Below are positions 53,477 to 63,360 of a DNA stretch of 64,000 bases, piece after piece. The stretch is from Prorocentrum cordatum (Eukaryota > Sar > Dinophyceae > Prorocentrales > Prorocentraceae). Under the pieces are notes generated by a model. The model saw only the letters and a list, made by a program, of their open reading frames with translations. It was not told the origin of the DNA and made no database searches. Within the stretch, counting starts at the first letter, position 1. The number at the start of each line of letters is the position of its first letter. The stretch is from positions 95,001 to 159,000 of the forward strand of contig CAUYUJ010016357.1 of NCBI GenBank assembly GCA_963575745.1, read 5' to 3'. The position numbers were made by a program, and so were the translations under genes.

Positions 53477-53517
53477 CCTCCGAGTTTTTATGTTTATGTC
53501 ACTTTCTGTTCCCCTAG
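53426..53517. mobile_element. Family G palindromic element, short form G1
   Basis: A 92-bp near-perfect palindrome from CTAGGGGAACA to TGTTCCCCTAG, centred on GGTCCGCGCGGACC, with AAACATAAAA / TTTTTATGTTT arms. Confidence 0.8.
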
Positions 53518-54267
53518 CGATCCATGGAGGCACCGCGGGGGCCACGATGAGAGCAACGATCCTGCGCAAAGCGTGCGCACACTCTGCGCGCTCAACGCTC
53601 GGGGGTCCGAGGATGTGGTGCCACCGGGCCCGTGAGCTTTGCAGTCTGCGTGGGCGCTCGCCAGATGCATCGGGCTCGGCCGTTCTGGCCGGCGCCTCGA
53701 GCCGAGAACACTGCGCCATGACCAGCGCGCGCGTCCACCGCTCCAAAACACGCAAGAGCCGAATGCCGCTGGTGACGCCGGGCCCGACGACCAGTCGCGC
53801 GCCTTGCTTGCCTGGAGGGCCAGCCCTGCGAATGAGCCAGCAGGTGGCCAAAGCGTCTCTCTGCCGATTCAACTTGATGTTGCGTGATGTCCGCAGCGTC
53901 GTGGCTGAGGGGTACCCTGTGTGCCGACATGGACATCATGTAGTTCTAGCACACTGCGCCCACCCCCTCTTCGCCTCCCCTCCCCTCCTTGGTCTCCCAT
54001 TCCTTCCCTCCTCTTCCCCTGCCTATTCTCCCTCCCCTGTGTCATGCTCTGGTGATCTGAAGACCGCGTGGAGGGGATCAGCACCTGCCAGGACAAAGGA
54101 CCTTCACATCCCGAGAACGGTAATCGAATGCTCTTCGCGCCACGGCAGACACTTCTTCAGAGCTGCGCCATTGGGCCCTGCCTGGAGAGCACACCATCCT
54201 CCCACCACTGCTGAATCGATCCTCTCACTCCACCTCGCGGTTCACCTGGGTACACTGCGAACCCTAC
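53518..54267. other. Stretch with open frames on both strands, no gene called
   Basis: A forward frame of ~400 codons and several reverse frames overlap. None shows a recognisable domain, and the element insertions break any continuous model. Confidence 0.3.
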
Positions 54268-54472
54268 CTAGAAGAAGAAACAACTCCATAAACACAAACT
54301 TTTGGCGCTCCGCGCAGAGTTCTTGGATCTGCGCTGGACCCCCCTCCCTGGCACGCGGAGCGCGCCAGGGGCGGCGCTGGAGGCGCCGCTGGGGGGGGGG
54401 CAGCGCGGATTCAAGAAATCCGCGTAGAGCGCCGAAACATTATGTCTGTGGGCGTTTTTTCTTCTTCGGTTT
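54268..54472. mobile_element. Family G element, long form G2
   Basis: CTAGAAGAAGAAACAACTCC and CGAAGAAGAAAAAACGCC (read inverted) form the ends. The inner hairpin GGATCTGCGCTGGACC / CAGCGCGGATTC and GGCGCC-rich loop match G3. Confidence 0.65.
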
Positions 54473-55876
54473 CCGTCAAACTGAACCTGGACAGGCGGAC
54501 CCCGAAACGTTTGCTGTGCTGCCGTGCCCGCCGGACAAAAGCAGGGGCAGCAGAACAAACAGATGCCGCGCGAGCGTGCGGGGTGCCCTCCACAATCTGC
54601 GAAGCCGCAAACGCCCCGCGCGGCCTGCGGCGCCGCTGCTCTGCTCCAGGAGCCCTTGTCCACAACGATATAGTGGGGGCCCGACCACAAGAAACCCTCC
54701 ACAAGAAACCCAACCCTGAGACCCCAGGACGTCTATCGACTTTTGGAGTGGGACCGTCTTGCTTTCCATGGTAAGACCATCGAAACCCAAGAAACCCAGG
54801 GCACCCTGGAGGCAAGAAGGGTGGTGGCATGGGTCTCCACTGTACATGCACACGCCTCCAGGAAGATGCGCTCAAGATCCTCTTCAGGCCCCCACCAGGC
54901 ACTAGCCACAACTGCTATTTTGCGCTTGGCCCATGAATCGAGCTCCTGTGGTAGCATCCGATGCCATGTGCTCACTTTCCATTTCGGGGGCCTCGGAACT
55001 CTCAGCCGCAGCCCACGTTACATGTTGCCCGACCAGTCCGAGGTGACGAAACGGGCCTCAGGGAGGCTTCAGAAGAAACCCTTTGGCCCCTCCTGGGGTG
55101 CGTGTTGGCCAGCATCGCGAGGGGAATCCAGCCGTGGCGACGAGGAGCCTCCCTTGGAGGCCCAACGAGGGGCCGAGAGCGTAAAGGTCAGTACGACGGG
55201 CCCATACCACGAGGATGCGCGATAAGGATGCAAGGGCCTTGGATGCCCATGTCGAAGCTTTTCGAGCGGGGCGCAGCCAACGCAAGCGGCCAAGGATGGA
55301 CCGAGGAGGCAAGGATGCAAGGGTACCCTTGCAAAGGCTGTCCGTCCATCCGTACTGTGCGGGTTGACTGTGTGCGGAAAACAGAAGCTACAAGCTTCAG
55401 GTGGCCCGCGAGGGCGTCTTGCCTCGGCGCTGAGACCTCTCCTTGGATGCGCGGAGGGCGCCGCTGGGAAGGTCTGGCGCCGATCCAAGAGACCAGCGCG
55501 GACCTCCGATGCCGTCTGTTAGTGCAGTTTCTTAGTTTGGGCGATCCCGCACCTTCCACGAAGGATAGATCTGTGAACTTGACTTCTAATCTTTGTTTCA
55601 AGCCGTCCTGCTAGGTCTGCAAGTCGGACGGGCTACTCATTGGCTCTCTGAAGATACAGTTTGGACGCCTCATGTTGGGACGAAACAGATGGCAACGGGG
55701 AGGATGCCCAACAAATAGCGCTGTCCCAAACCAACAAACAGCAGCCGCTGTTGGGCAGGCACCACCTATCCCAAATGAGCAACGTCCGCGTCGACAACGG
55801 CCACGAGCCCTACTCAGAGGGGGCAGGAGCTGCTGTCGGCGCTCCTCCCCACTCTGTTCGTCCCCTCCCTCCTCTC
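54473..55876. other. Non-coding stretch with a family G fragment
   Basis: A G-like right half (GCGCCGATCCAAGAGACC, GCGCGGACCTCCGA) lies at about 55450-55520. No gene was recognised in the rest. Confidence 0.35.
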
Positions 55877-56100
55877 GAGGATTGACAGAACACCCTCCAG
55901 CAAGTCGCCCTCTAGAGAAATCTGCTGGGGCACTTCACGGGTGCGCGCGGCAACGCATTCCCAGTACACCTGGGCGAAATCACTGGCCGACGTCCACAAC
56001 TTTTCGTCGGCGGCGAGGCAGAGGCAATCCGCTCCAGCGTGTGGCTAATCTAGGGGAACAAAAAATGGCATAAACATAAAATCTCTGAGGTCCGCGCGGA
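55877..56100 (-). repeat. 224-bp direct repeat, copy 2
   Basis: The partner of 53253-53476, offset exactly 2624 bp without indels. The 56-codon frame (55877-56044) is retained with one Ser-to-Trp change. Confidence 0.75.
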
Positions 56101-56234
56101 TTTCTCGGATCGGCGCTGGACCTCCCTCCCTGGCGCGCGGAGCGCGCCAAGGGCGGCGCCGGAGGCGCCGCCGGGGGGCCCCAGCGCCGATCCGAGAAAT
56201 CCGCGCGGACCTCAGAGTATTTATGTTTATTCCC
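56050..56234. mobile_element. Family G element, long form G3 (right terminus lost)
   Basis: The left TIR CTAGGGGAACAAAAAATGG and AAACATAAAATCTC lead into a ~50-bp-armed hairpin (GAGGTCCGCGCGGATTTCTC ... GAGAAATCCGCGCGGACCTC) with a GGCGCC-rich loop. It ends at TTATGTTTATTCCC without the right TIR. Confidence 0.7.
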
Positions 56235-56361
56235 AACCCTCCTGCGTTGGGTTCTCGTTTTGAATAGAGCACTGCTCGCGCGTCTCCTTCCTTACTTCCT
56301 TCCTTCCCGCCCCCTCCCGTCCCTCTCTTCCCCCCTGCCTTCGCTCGTCGCTGCGTGCCAG

Positions 56362-56572
56362 CTGGGGGGCTGCGATCTGTGAAACTGTCGCCACTTTCGA
56401 GGCCTGCTGGGGGGCCCAGCACAGTGGGTACACACGGCGGATTGAAATTGCACCTCGCCATCCCTAGGGGGCTGCGATCTGTGAAACTGTCGCCACTTTC
56501 GAGGCCTGCTGGGGGGCCCAGCACAGTGGGTACACACGGCGGATTGAAATTGCACCTCGCCATCCCTTGGGG
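56362..56572. repeat. 102-bp satellite, two isolated units
   Basis: Two tandem copies of the unit that forms the main array at 57.5-59.9 kb. Spacing between the shared CTGCGATCTG marks is 102 bp. Confidence 0.9.
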
Positions 56573-56744
56573 GTTCCCGCCCTGCGGGTTGGGCCGTGCG
56601 AGACCTCTCTGACAAAGTGTTCGGCACTATCTTTCCCCTTCCTTCGCCAGTGGCTGGTCAAAGCCCTCCTGAAAGTCCCTCCGAGGGGGCCCCACTCTGC
56701 AGGCGGACCCCCCCTCCCTGAACAGTTCCGGCGCCCGGGGGCGA

Positions 56745-57345
56745 TTCAAGAGCGCCCTAAAACGGGCCAAGAGAGCCCCAAGACGGCCCAAGCGAGCCTC
56801 CAGACGGTTCCAGATCGCTCCAAGACGCCTAAGATGGCCTCCAGACGGCCCAAGACGCCTCCAAGACGGCCCAAGAGGGCTCCAAGAGCACCCCCAAGAC
56901 AGCCCCGAGAAGCAAAAATCATTGATTTTTCAATGGTTTTTGAAGGATTTACACGTTCACGCCATTTCGGCTTACCCACGCTCCACGACGGCCCAAGAGG
57001 CCCCCCAGATCGCCCCAGGACGGCCCAACAGGCCCCCAAGACGGCCCCAAGACTGCCCAAGAGGGCCCCAAGACCGCCCAAGAGGCCCCCGGAACGGCCG
57101 AAGAGGGGTCCCAGGATGGCCCCAAGAGGAGGCCCAGAAGGGGTACCCGAATGAACATGTCGAGCTTTCGGCTCGAGAGGCCCCCAGGAGACCCTAAGAG
57201 GCCCCCTGGAGGCCCCCAACAAACCCCAAGAGAGCCCCAACAGGCCCCAAGAGGGCCTCAAGAGGTCTCCAAGAAGCCCCTGGGACGCCCCCAAGAGGCC
57301 CCTAAACTGCCCCGCAGAAGCCTCCGAGAGCCCTCTCGAGAGACC
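56745..57345. repeat. CCAAGACGGCC minisatellite with AT-rich core
   Basis: CCAAGACGGCCC / CCCCAAGAGG units. An AT-rich core (AAATCATTGATTTTTC ... TTTTTGAAGGATTT) at about 56915-56980 recurs at 61.11 and 61.50 kb. Confidence 0.75.
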
Positions 57346-57519
57346 CCAGGAAGCGTCCATGAGGACTCCGTCCGACCCAAAACCCAAGCACGGTGGCGGG
57401 ACGGGGCGACGGCTATTTGATAGCTGGCATACGCGCCGCGTCACGACTTTCGATGCTGCGCACCTCTTCGAAAAACTCCCAGCGAGCGGCCGGTGATGCG
57501 CCGCCGGCGTCCTCGATTG

Positions 57520-59945
57520 CACCTCGCCATCCCTTGGGGGTTGCGATCTGTGAAACTGTCGCCATCTTCGAGGCCTGCTGGGGGGCCCAGCACAGTGGGT
57601 ACACACGGCGGATTGAAACTGCGCCTCGCCATCCCTGGGGGGCTGCGATCTGTGAAACTGTCGCCACTTTCGAGGCCTGCTGGGGGGCCCAGCACAGCGG
57701 GTACACACGGCGGATTGAAACTGCACCTCGTCATCCCTGGGGGGCTGCGATCTGTGAAACTGCTGCCATTTTCGAGGCCTGCTGGGGGGCCCAGCACAGT
57801 GGGTACACACGGCGGATTGAAATTGCACCTCGCCGTCCCTAGGGGGCTGCGACCTGTGAAACTGTCGCCACTTTCGAGGCCTGCTGGGGGGCCCAGCGCA
57901 GTGGGTACACACGGCGGATTGAAATTGCACCTCGCCGTCCCTGGGGGGCTGCGATCTGTGAAACTGTCGCCACTTTCGAAGCCTGCTGGGGGGCCCAGCA
58001 CAGTGGGTACACACGGCGGATTGAAACTGGACCTCGCCATCCCTGGGGGCTGCGATCTGTGAAACTGTCGCCACTTTCGAGGCCTGCTGGGGGGCCCAGC
58101 ACAGTGGGTACACACGGCGGACTCAAATGGGACCTCGCCATCCCTGGGGGGCTGCGATCTGTGAAACTGTCGCCACTTTCGAGGCCTGCTGGGGGGCCCA
58201 GCACAGTGGGTACACACGGCGGATTGAAATTGGACCTCGCCATCCCTGGGGGGCTGCGATCTGTGAAACTGTCGCCACTTTCGAGGCCTGCTGGGGGGCC
58301 CAGCACAGTGGACCCACGGCGGACTCAAATGGGACCTCGCCATCCCTGGGGGGCTGCGATCTGTGAAACTGTCGCCACTTTCGAGGCCTGCTGGGGGGCC
58401 CAGCACAGTGACCCACGGCGGATTCAAATTAGACCTCGCCATCCCTGGGGGGCTGCGATCTGTGAAACTGTCGCCACTTTCGCGACTTGCTGGGGGGCCC
58501 AGCAGAGTAGGTACCCACGGCGGACTCAAATGGGACCTCGCCATCCCTGGGGGGCTGCAATCTGTGAAACTGTCGCCACTTTCGAAGGCTGCTGGGGGAC
58601 CCAGCACAATGGGTACCCACGGCGGACTGAAATGTGACCTCGCCATCCCTGGGGGGCTGCGACCTGTGAAACTGTCGCCACTTTCGAGGCCTGCTGGGGG
58701 GCCCAGCACAGTGGGTACCCACGGCGGACTCAAATGGGACCTCGCCATCCCTGGGGGGCTGCGATCTGTGAAACTGTCACCACTTCCGAGGACTGCAGGG
58801 GGGGCCCAGCACAGTGGGTACCCACCGCAGATTTAAAGTAGACCTCGCCATCCCTGGGGGGCTGCGATCTGTGAAACTGTCGCCACTTTCGAGGCCTGCT
58901 GGGGGGGCCAGCACAGTGGGTATCAACGGCGGACTCAAATGAGACCTCGCCATCCCTGGGGGGGGGGGCTGCGATCTGTGACTGTCGCCACTTTCGCGGC
59001 CTGCTGGGGGGCCCAACGCAGTGGGTACCCACCGCAGATTCAAATTAGACCTCGCCGTCCTTGGGGGGCTGCGATCTGTGAAACTGTCGCCATTTTCGAG
59101 GCCTGCTGAGGGGCCCAGCACAGTGGGTACCCACCGCAAATTCAAATTAGACCTCGCCATCCCTGGGGGGCAGCGATCTGTGAACCAGTCGCCATTTTCG
59201 AGGGCTGCTGAGGGGCCCAGCACAGTGGGTACCACACGCAAATTCAAATTAGACCTCGCCATCCCTGGGGGGCTGCGATCTGTGAAACTGTCGCCACTTT
59301 CGAGGCCTGCTGGGGGGCCCAGCACAGTGGGTACCCACGCAGATTCAAATTAGACCTCGCCATCCCTGGGGGGCTGCGATCTGTGAAACTGTCGCCACTT
59401 TCGAGGCCTGCTGGGGGGCCCAGCACAGTGGGTACCCACCGCAGATTCAAATTAGACCTCGCCATCCCTGGGGGGCTGCGATCTGTGAAACTGTCGCCAC
59501 TTTCGAGGCCTGCTGGGGGGCCCAGCACAGTGGGTACCCACCGCAGATTCAAATTAGACCTCGCCATCCCTGGGGGGCTGCGATCTGTGAAACTGTCGCC
59601 ACTTTCGAGGCCTGCTGGGGGGCCCAGCACAGTGACCCACCGCAGATTCAAATTAGACCTCGCCATCCCTGGGGGGCTGCGATCTGTGAAACTGTCGCCA
59701 CTTTCGAGGCCTGCTGGGGGGCCCAGCACAGTGGGTACCCACACGCAGATTCAAATTAGACCTCGCCATCCCTGGGGGGCTGCGATCTGTGAAACTGTCG
59801 CCACTTTCGAGGCCTGCTGGGGGGCCCAGCACAGTGACGCCACACGCAGATTCAAATTAGACCTCGCCATCCCTGGGGGGCTGCGATCTGTGAAACTGTC
59901 GCCATTTTCGAGGCCTGCTTGCGGGGCCCAGCACAGTGACGCCTC
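57520..59945. repeat. 102-bp satellite array, about 24 units
   Basis: The unit carries GGGGGGCTGCGATCTGTGAA, ACTGTCGCCACTTTCGAGGC, CTGCTGGGGGGCCCAGCACA, GTGGGTAC(A/C)CAC and CCTCGCCATCCCT. It drifts left to right from GATTGAAATTGCAC to GATTCAAATTAGAC. 102 is a multiple of 3, so stop-free frames persist over 400 codons on both strands. Confidence 0.95.
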
Positions 59946-60038
59946 CCAAGTAGCTTACACGTCAAGTTGATTGTCCATACAAGTTTCGGCCAATTCCTCG
60001 ATTCCATTGATACAAATGGGTTGGGTACGTCACAGGGT

Positions 60039-60060
60039 AATGTCACTTTTTGTTCCCCTA
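60039..60060. mobile_element. Right TIR of a family G-type element
   Basis: ATGTCACTTTTTGTTCCCCTA is the inverse of the left TIR at 56052. TAATC directly precedes the left TIR (56047-56051) and directly follows this right TIR (60061-60065). Confidence 0.55.
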
Positions 60061-60786
60061 TAATCGGGGCAACCGTATTGCGAAGAGCCGACGCCCACAA
60101 GCAACCGAGTGCATCTGGCGAGACGCACGTCGAAGAGCGGCACCGAAGGGGCACCGCACCGGTAAAATTGCACTCGCGCGCCCACGCCGGGCGAAGCTGT
60201 GCAAATGTCCTCGCTCGGCTCGTCTGGGTGGGCGTTCTCTCAATGCCGAAACTTCGGTCCTCCCGCGACGTGAGAAGGAGGAGGAGGAGGAAGAGGTGGA
60301 GGAGGAGGAGGAGGAAGAGGAGGCTGAGGAAGAGGAGGAGGAGCGAGGAGGCGGAGGAGGAGGAGGAGGAAGAGGGCTCGGAACCATGTGTCCGCATTGA
60401 GTCCGCGCAGCGTCAAAAAGGAGGGCTCGGATCCTGGATGACGCCTCGATCTCCTCGCGACGAGAGAAAGCCAGCCGGGGCGCGGCGCGGCGCAGGGGTC
60501 CTCTGCCGGTGGAAGCCGCCAGCATCGCCTGGGTGTTCCAAATCTCGGACTGTATGTGGAACTCGGCGCGCAGCTGCTGGCCGGCGCGGGCGTTTTGGCC
60601 GAGCCCAGAGGCCGTCAAGAAGCCACCTCGGGAGGAGAGGCTGGCCTCTGGGAAAGCGTCTGCGAGTGGGCTGGCACGGTGGCGGGACTTGCCGCAGGCA
60701 GCTGGATCCGCCGCCCCCTGTTGATTCATGACAGGGGTGCCTGGCGTGCTGAACTTCTTACGATTCTGGTTTTGGTTCTTTCCCAA
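60058..60786 (-). CDS. Hypothetical ORF, 242 codons, interrupted by a Ser run
   Basis: The reverse frame has two protein-like parts. Residues ~25-135 are Ala/Arg-rich with helix-forming segments (QQLRAEFHIQSEIWNTQ; RREEIEASSRIRALLFDAA), and ~180-242 are Arg-rich and end LFAIRLPRL. A poly-Pro/Ser stretch encoded by the GGA/TCC run (about 60270-60375) separates them. No known domain was recognised. The stop lies in the family G terminus at 60058. It may be a gene fragment disrupted by simple repeat and element insertion, or chance. Confidence 0.2.
   Translation of the reverse strand: MGKNQNQNRKKFSTPGTPVMNQQGAADPAACGKSRHRASPLADAFPEASLSSRGGFLTASGLGQNARAGQQLRAEFHIQSEIWNTQAMLAASTGRGPLRRAAPRLAFSRREEIEASSRIRALLFDAARTQCGHMVPSPLPPPPPPPPRSSSSSSASSSSSSSSTSSSSSSFSRRGRTEVSALRERPPRRAERGHLHSFARRGRASAILPVRCPFGAALRRASRQMHSVACGRRLFAIRLPRL
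60270..60378. repeat. (GGA)n microsatellite
   Basis: Interrupted GGA/GAGGAA run. Confidence 0.95.
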
Positions 60787-60894
60787 AAGAACTCTCCCAT
60801 TGGGCTCCGGCGCGTCCCGCCGGGGTCCCGGGAGGATGCCGAAAGATCTTCCAGAGGTGGTTGCAAAGGGTTTTTCCGTTCCAGACGGTCCCCA

Positions 60895-61760
60895 AGATCG
60901 TCGAAGATGGCCTCCAAGACGCCTCCAAGAGGGCCAAGATGGCCTCCAAGACGGCTAAGATGGCCCCAAGATGCCTCCAAGACGGCTCAAGGTGCATCCA
61001 AGACGCACTAAGATGACCTTAAGATGGCCCAAAACGGCCCAAGAGGCTCCTAAGAGGCCTCCAAGACGGCCCAAGAGGCCTCCAAGATTTCCTCCAGGAA
61101 GGCCCGAAGAGGCCAAAATCATTGATTTTCCTTAGGTTTTTGACAAAACAATGTATTTGCGCCTTTTCGGTTTTCCGATGGCCCAAGACGGCCCAAGAGG
61201 CCCACAAGATCGTCCAAGGGGCACCCAAAAGGGCCCCATGACGGCCCAAATGGCCTCCAAGACGGCCCCAAGAGCGCCCCAAGACGGCCCCAGAGGCCTC
61301 CAACACGCCCAAGATGGCCCCCAAGACGCCCAAGATGGCCCCCAAGAGGGCCCCAAGTCGGCTCAGAGAGGCACCCAAGACGGCTCCCGACGGCGTCAGA
61401 CGTGCCAGGAGCCCACGAAGACGGCCGAAGATGGCCTTAAGATGGCCCAAGACGGCCCAAGAGGCCTCCCTGAGGCCTCCAGGAAGGCCCCCAAAAGGCC
61501 CAAATCATTGATTTCCCTAAAGTTTTTGAAGGATTGTGGCATTTGCTGTTTTTCGGCCTTCCGACGGCCCGAGACGGCCCAAGTGCCCACAAAGATCGCC
61601 CAAGACGGCCCCAAGAGGCCCCCAAGACGGCCTAAGAGGCCTCCAAAACGCTCAAGATGGCCTCCAAGACGGCCCAAGAGCCCTCCAAGACGTCCTCCAA
61701 GAAGGCCCGAAAGGGTCAAAATGGCCTCCAGACGGCCAAGATGACCTTCAAGATGCCCAC
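60895..61760. repeat. CCAAGACGGCC minisatellite with two AT-rich cores (~395-bp higher-order unit)
   Basis: CCAAGA(C/T)GGCC units with AT-rich cores at about 61108-61165 and 61503-61550, about 395 bp apart, matching the core at 56.92 kb. Confidence 0.8.
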
Positions 61761-63050
61761 GTATTCCCCGAAGGCTTTCCAAACCGATTCGGGGAACACA
61801 TGGTCCGATAGCTTGGCAGGTCTGGCCTCCACGTTCGGCCACATAGGCGCTTCCAAAAAGGCAGGGGGCGGCGGTGATTCGCCGTAAGCGTCTTCGATAT
61901 ATAAAGGACCTTAACGGACTTGTAGCCTGCTGCGGTTGCCTCCCGGGTCGTCCACCTTGCGGGCAATTTTGGCGAGTGGATATGCATGACGAGATTGGTG
62001 AGCCTTCCCTGTGCATGGAGCCAACGACACTGGAGGCTTCGCATCGCCGGTCGCTGCTCTTTCACCTCCTTTTGCCAATGCACCTCTGACGTGCACGGCT
62101 TCTCTCTCTCTCTCTCTCTGAACGGACCTGAAGATGTAGCCCCAAGGTGGTCGCGCCCCATCGCGCCTCTGGCGTAACCCATGGGGCCCCGTGCGTCTAA
62201 CGGGGGCTCGTGTGTCTTAATGTACCTGCTCGGACTCGATCGCTCACGACGCGCATGCACTGCGATGCCCTGTGTTGACGTTTGTCATGCAAGAACTTTT
62301 GTTTCGCGAAGTGTTCGCCTGTCAGTATGCGTGGATCTGCGCATGACTGATCTGCACTTGCGTGAAACTGAATATGAACTGGTCGGAGTATGATCGAGCC
62401 GGAAGGAAGAGGCGGGAGTGAGGGTGCGGCGGAGGCCCATACTTATGATATGCGGAGCACACATCAACACATCAACAAAACACATTTACTTTTTGGTGCA
62501 AATGAGCACCCAGAAGTCTGGACCCCATGGGACTGTTTTCTCCTCCTCAGAGTTTTCGCTGACAACCCGAAAGTCTGGTGAGGGTCTCGGGGGCCGAAAA
62601 CGACCAGAGATCGTAACGCTTCAGTCGTGATTGTGCGGATGTCAAAACCCGACCCCTGACCTCTTCTGCGACGCGTTTTGGCCAGAATTCTGGGGGCAGT
62701 CTGGCCGCGGCCACGGGGCCAGAGACAACGCTAACAGCAGACACTCCAGGTGCTCGCTTTCACATGTCTTGTTGTGCCCATCGGCGCGGGCCATCGCCCC
62801 CCTCCCCCTTCCCCCCCCATGAGGCGTAGATCTTGGCTGCATCTGGCGCCCGCTTCGAGCAGGTAGAGAATCTCCCCCCCTAGGACGCACTGCTGCAATT
62901 ACGCTACAGAGGAACCCCACATACTTATATTATGGCTGGAGTGATGGTAGCTGAAGTGAAGCATGTGAGAATGATGTTGGTGGCCGTTGCCCCGCCGATA
63001 CCGTTGGTGACGCCACTCAAGAGAAGAGGTGGAAGAGGAGAAGCGCCGCG
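61761..63050. other. Non-coding stretch, nothing recognised
   Basis: Less repetitive, moderate GC. A short (TC)n run lies at about 62101-62120. ORFs are under 170 codons without recognisable domains. Confidence 0.35.
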
Positions 63051-63054
63051 CCAG

Positions 63055-63360
63055 CCACACTTTGCGAGCCCGAAACAGATAGCGACCGCACCCCCAAGGC
63101 ACCCCCTTGTGGCGTCGAGAAAGTGCCACGCGCCACGCTTTCCGAAGCCGAAACGGATATCGACCGCACCCCTGGCGCACCCCCTGTGGCATCGAGAAAG
63201 TACCGTGCCTGCCACGCCTTGCGAGCCCGAAACGGATCGCGACCGTACCCCCAGCGCACCCCCTTTGTGGCAACGAAGAAGTGTCACGCCTGCCACGCTC
63301 TGCGAGCCCGGAACGGATAGCGACCGCACCCCCAGCGCACCCCCAGCGCACCCCCTGCTA
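63055..63360. repeat. ~78-bp tandem repeat
   Basis: About four units with GCGAGCCCGAAACGGATAGC, GACCGCACCCC and GCGCACCCCCTGTGGC. It shares the CACCCCCT(N)TGG and TCGAGAAA(G/A)TGCC marks with the next array. Confidence 0.8.

Noticed and set aside
56746-58748. 455- and 435-codon reverse ORFs with 34-residue repeats
   Set aside because: They are the 102-bp satellite translated. All three frames are open and no conserved domain is seen.
56362-59945. CRISPR array
   Set aside because: Units are contiguous repeats without unique spacers, and the genome is eukaryotic.
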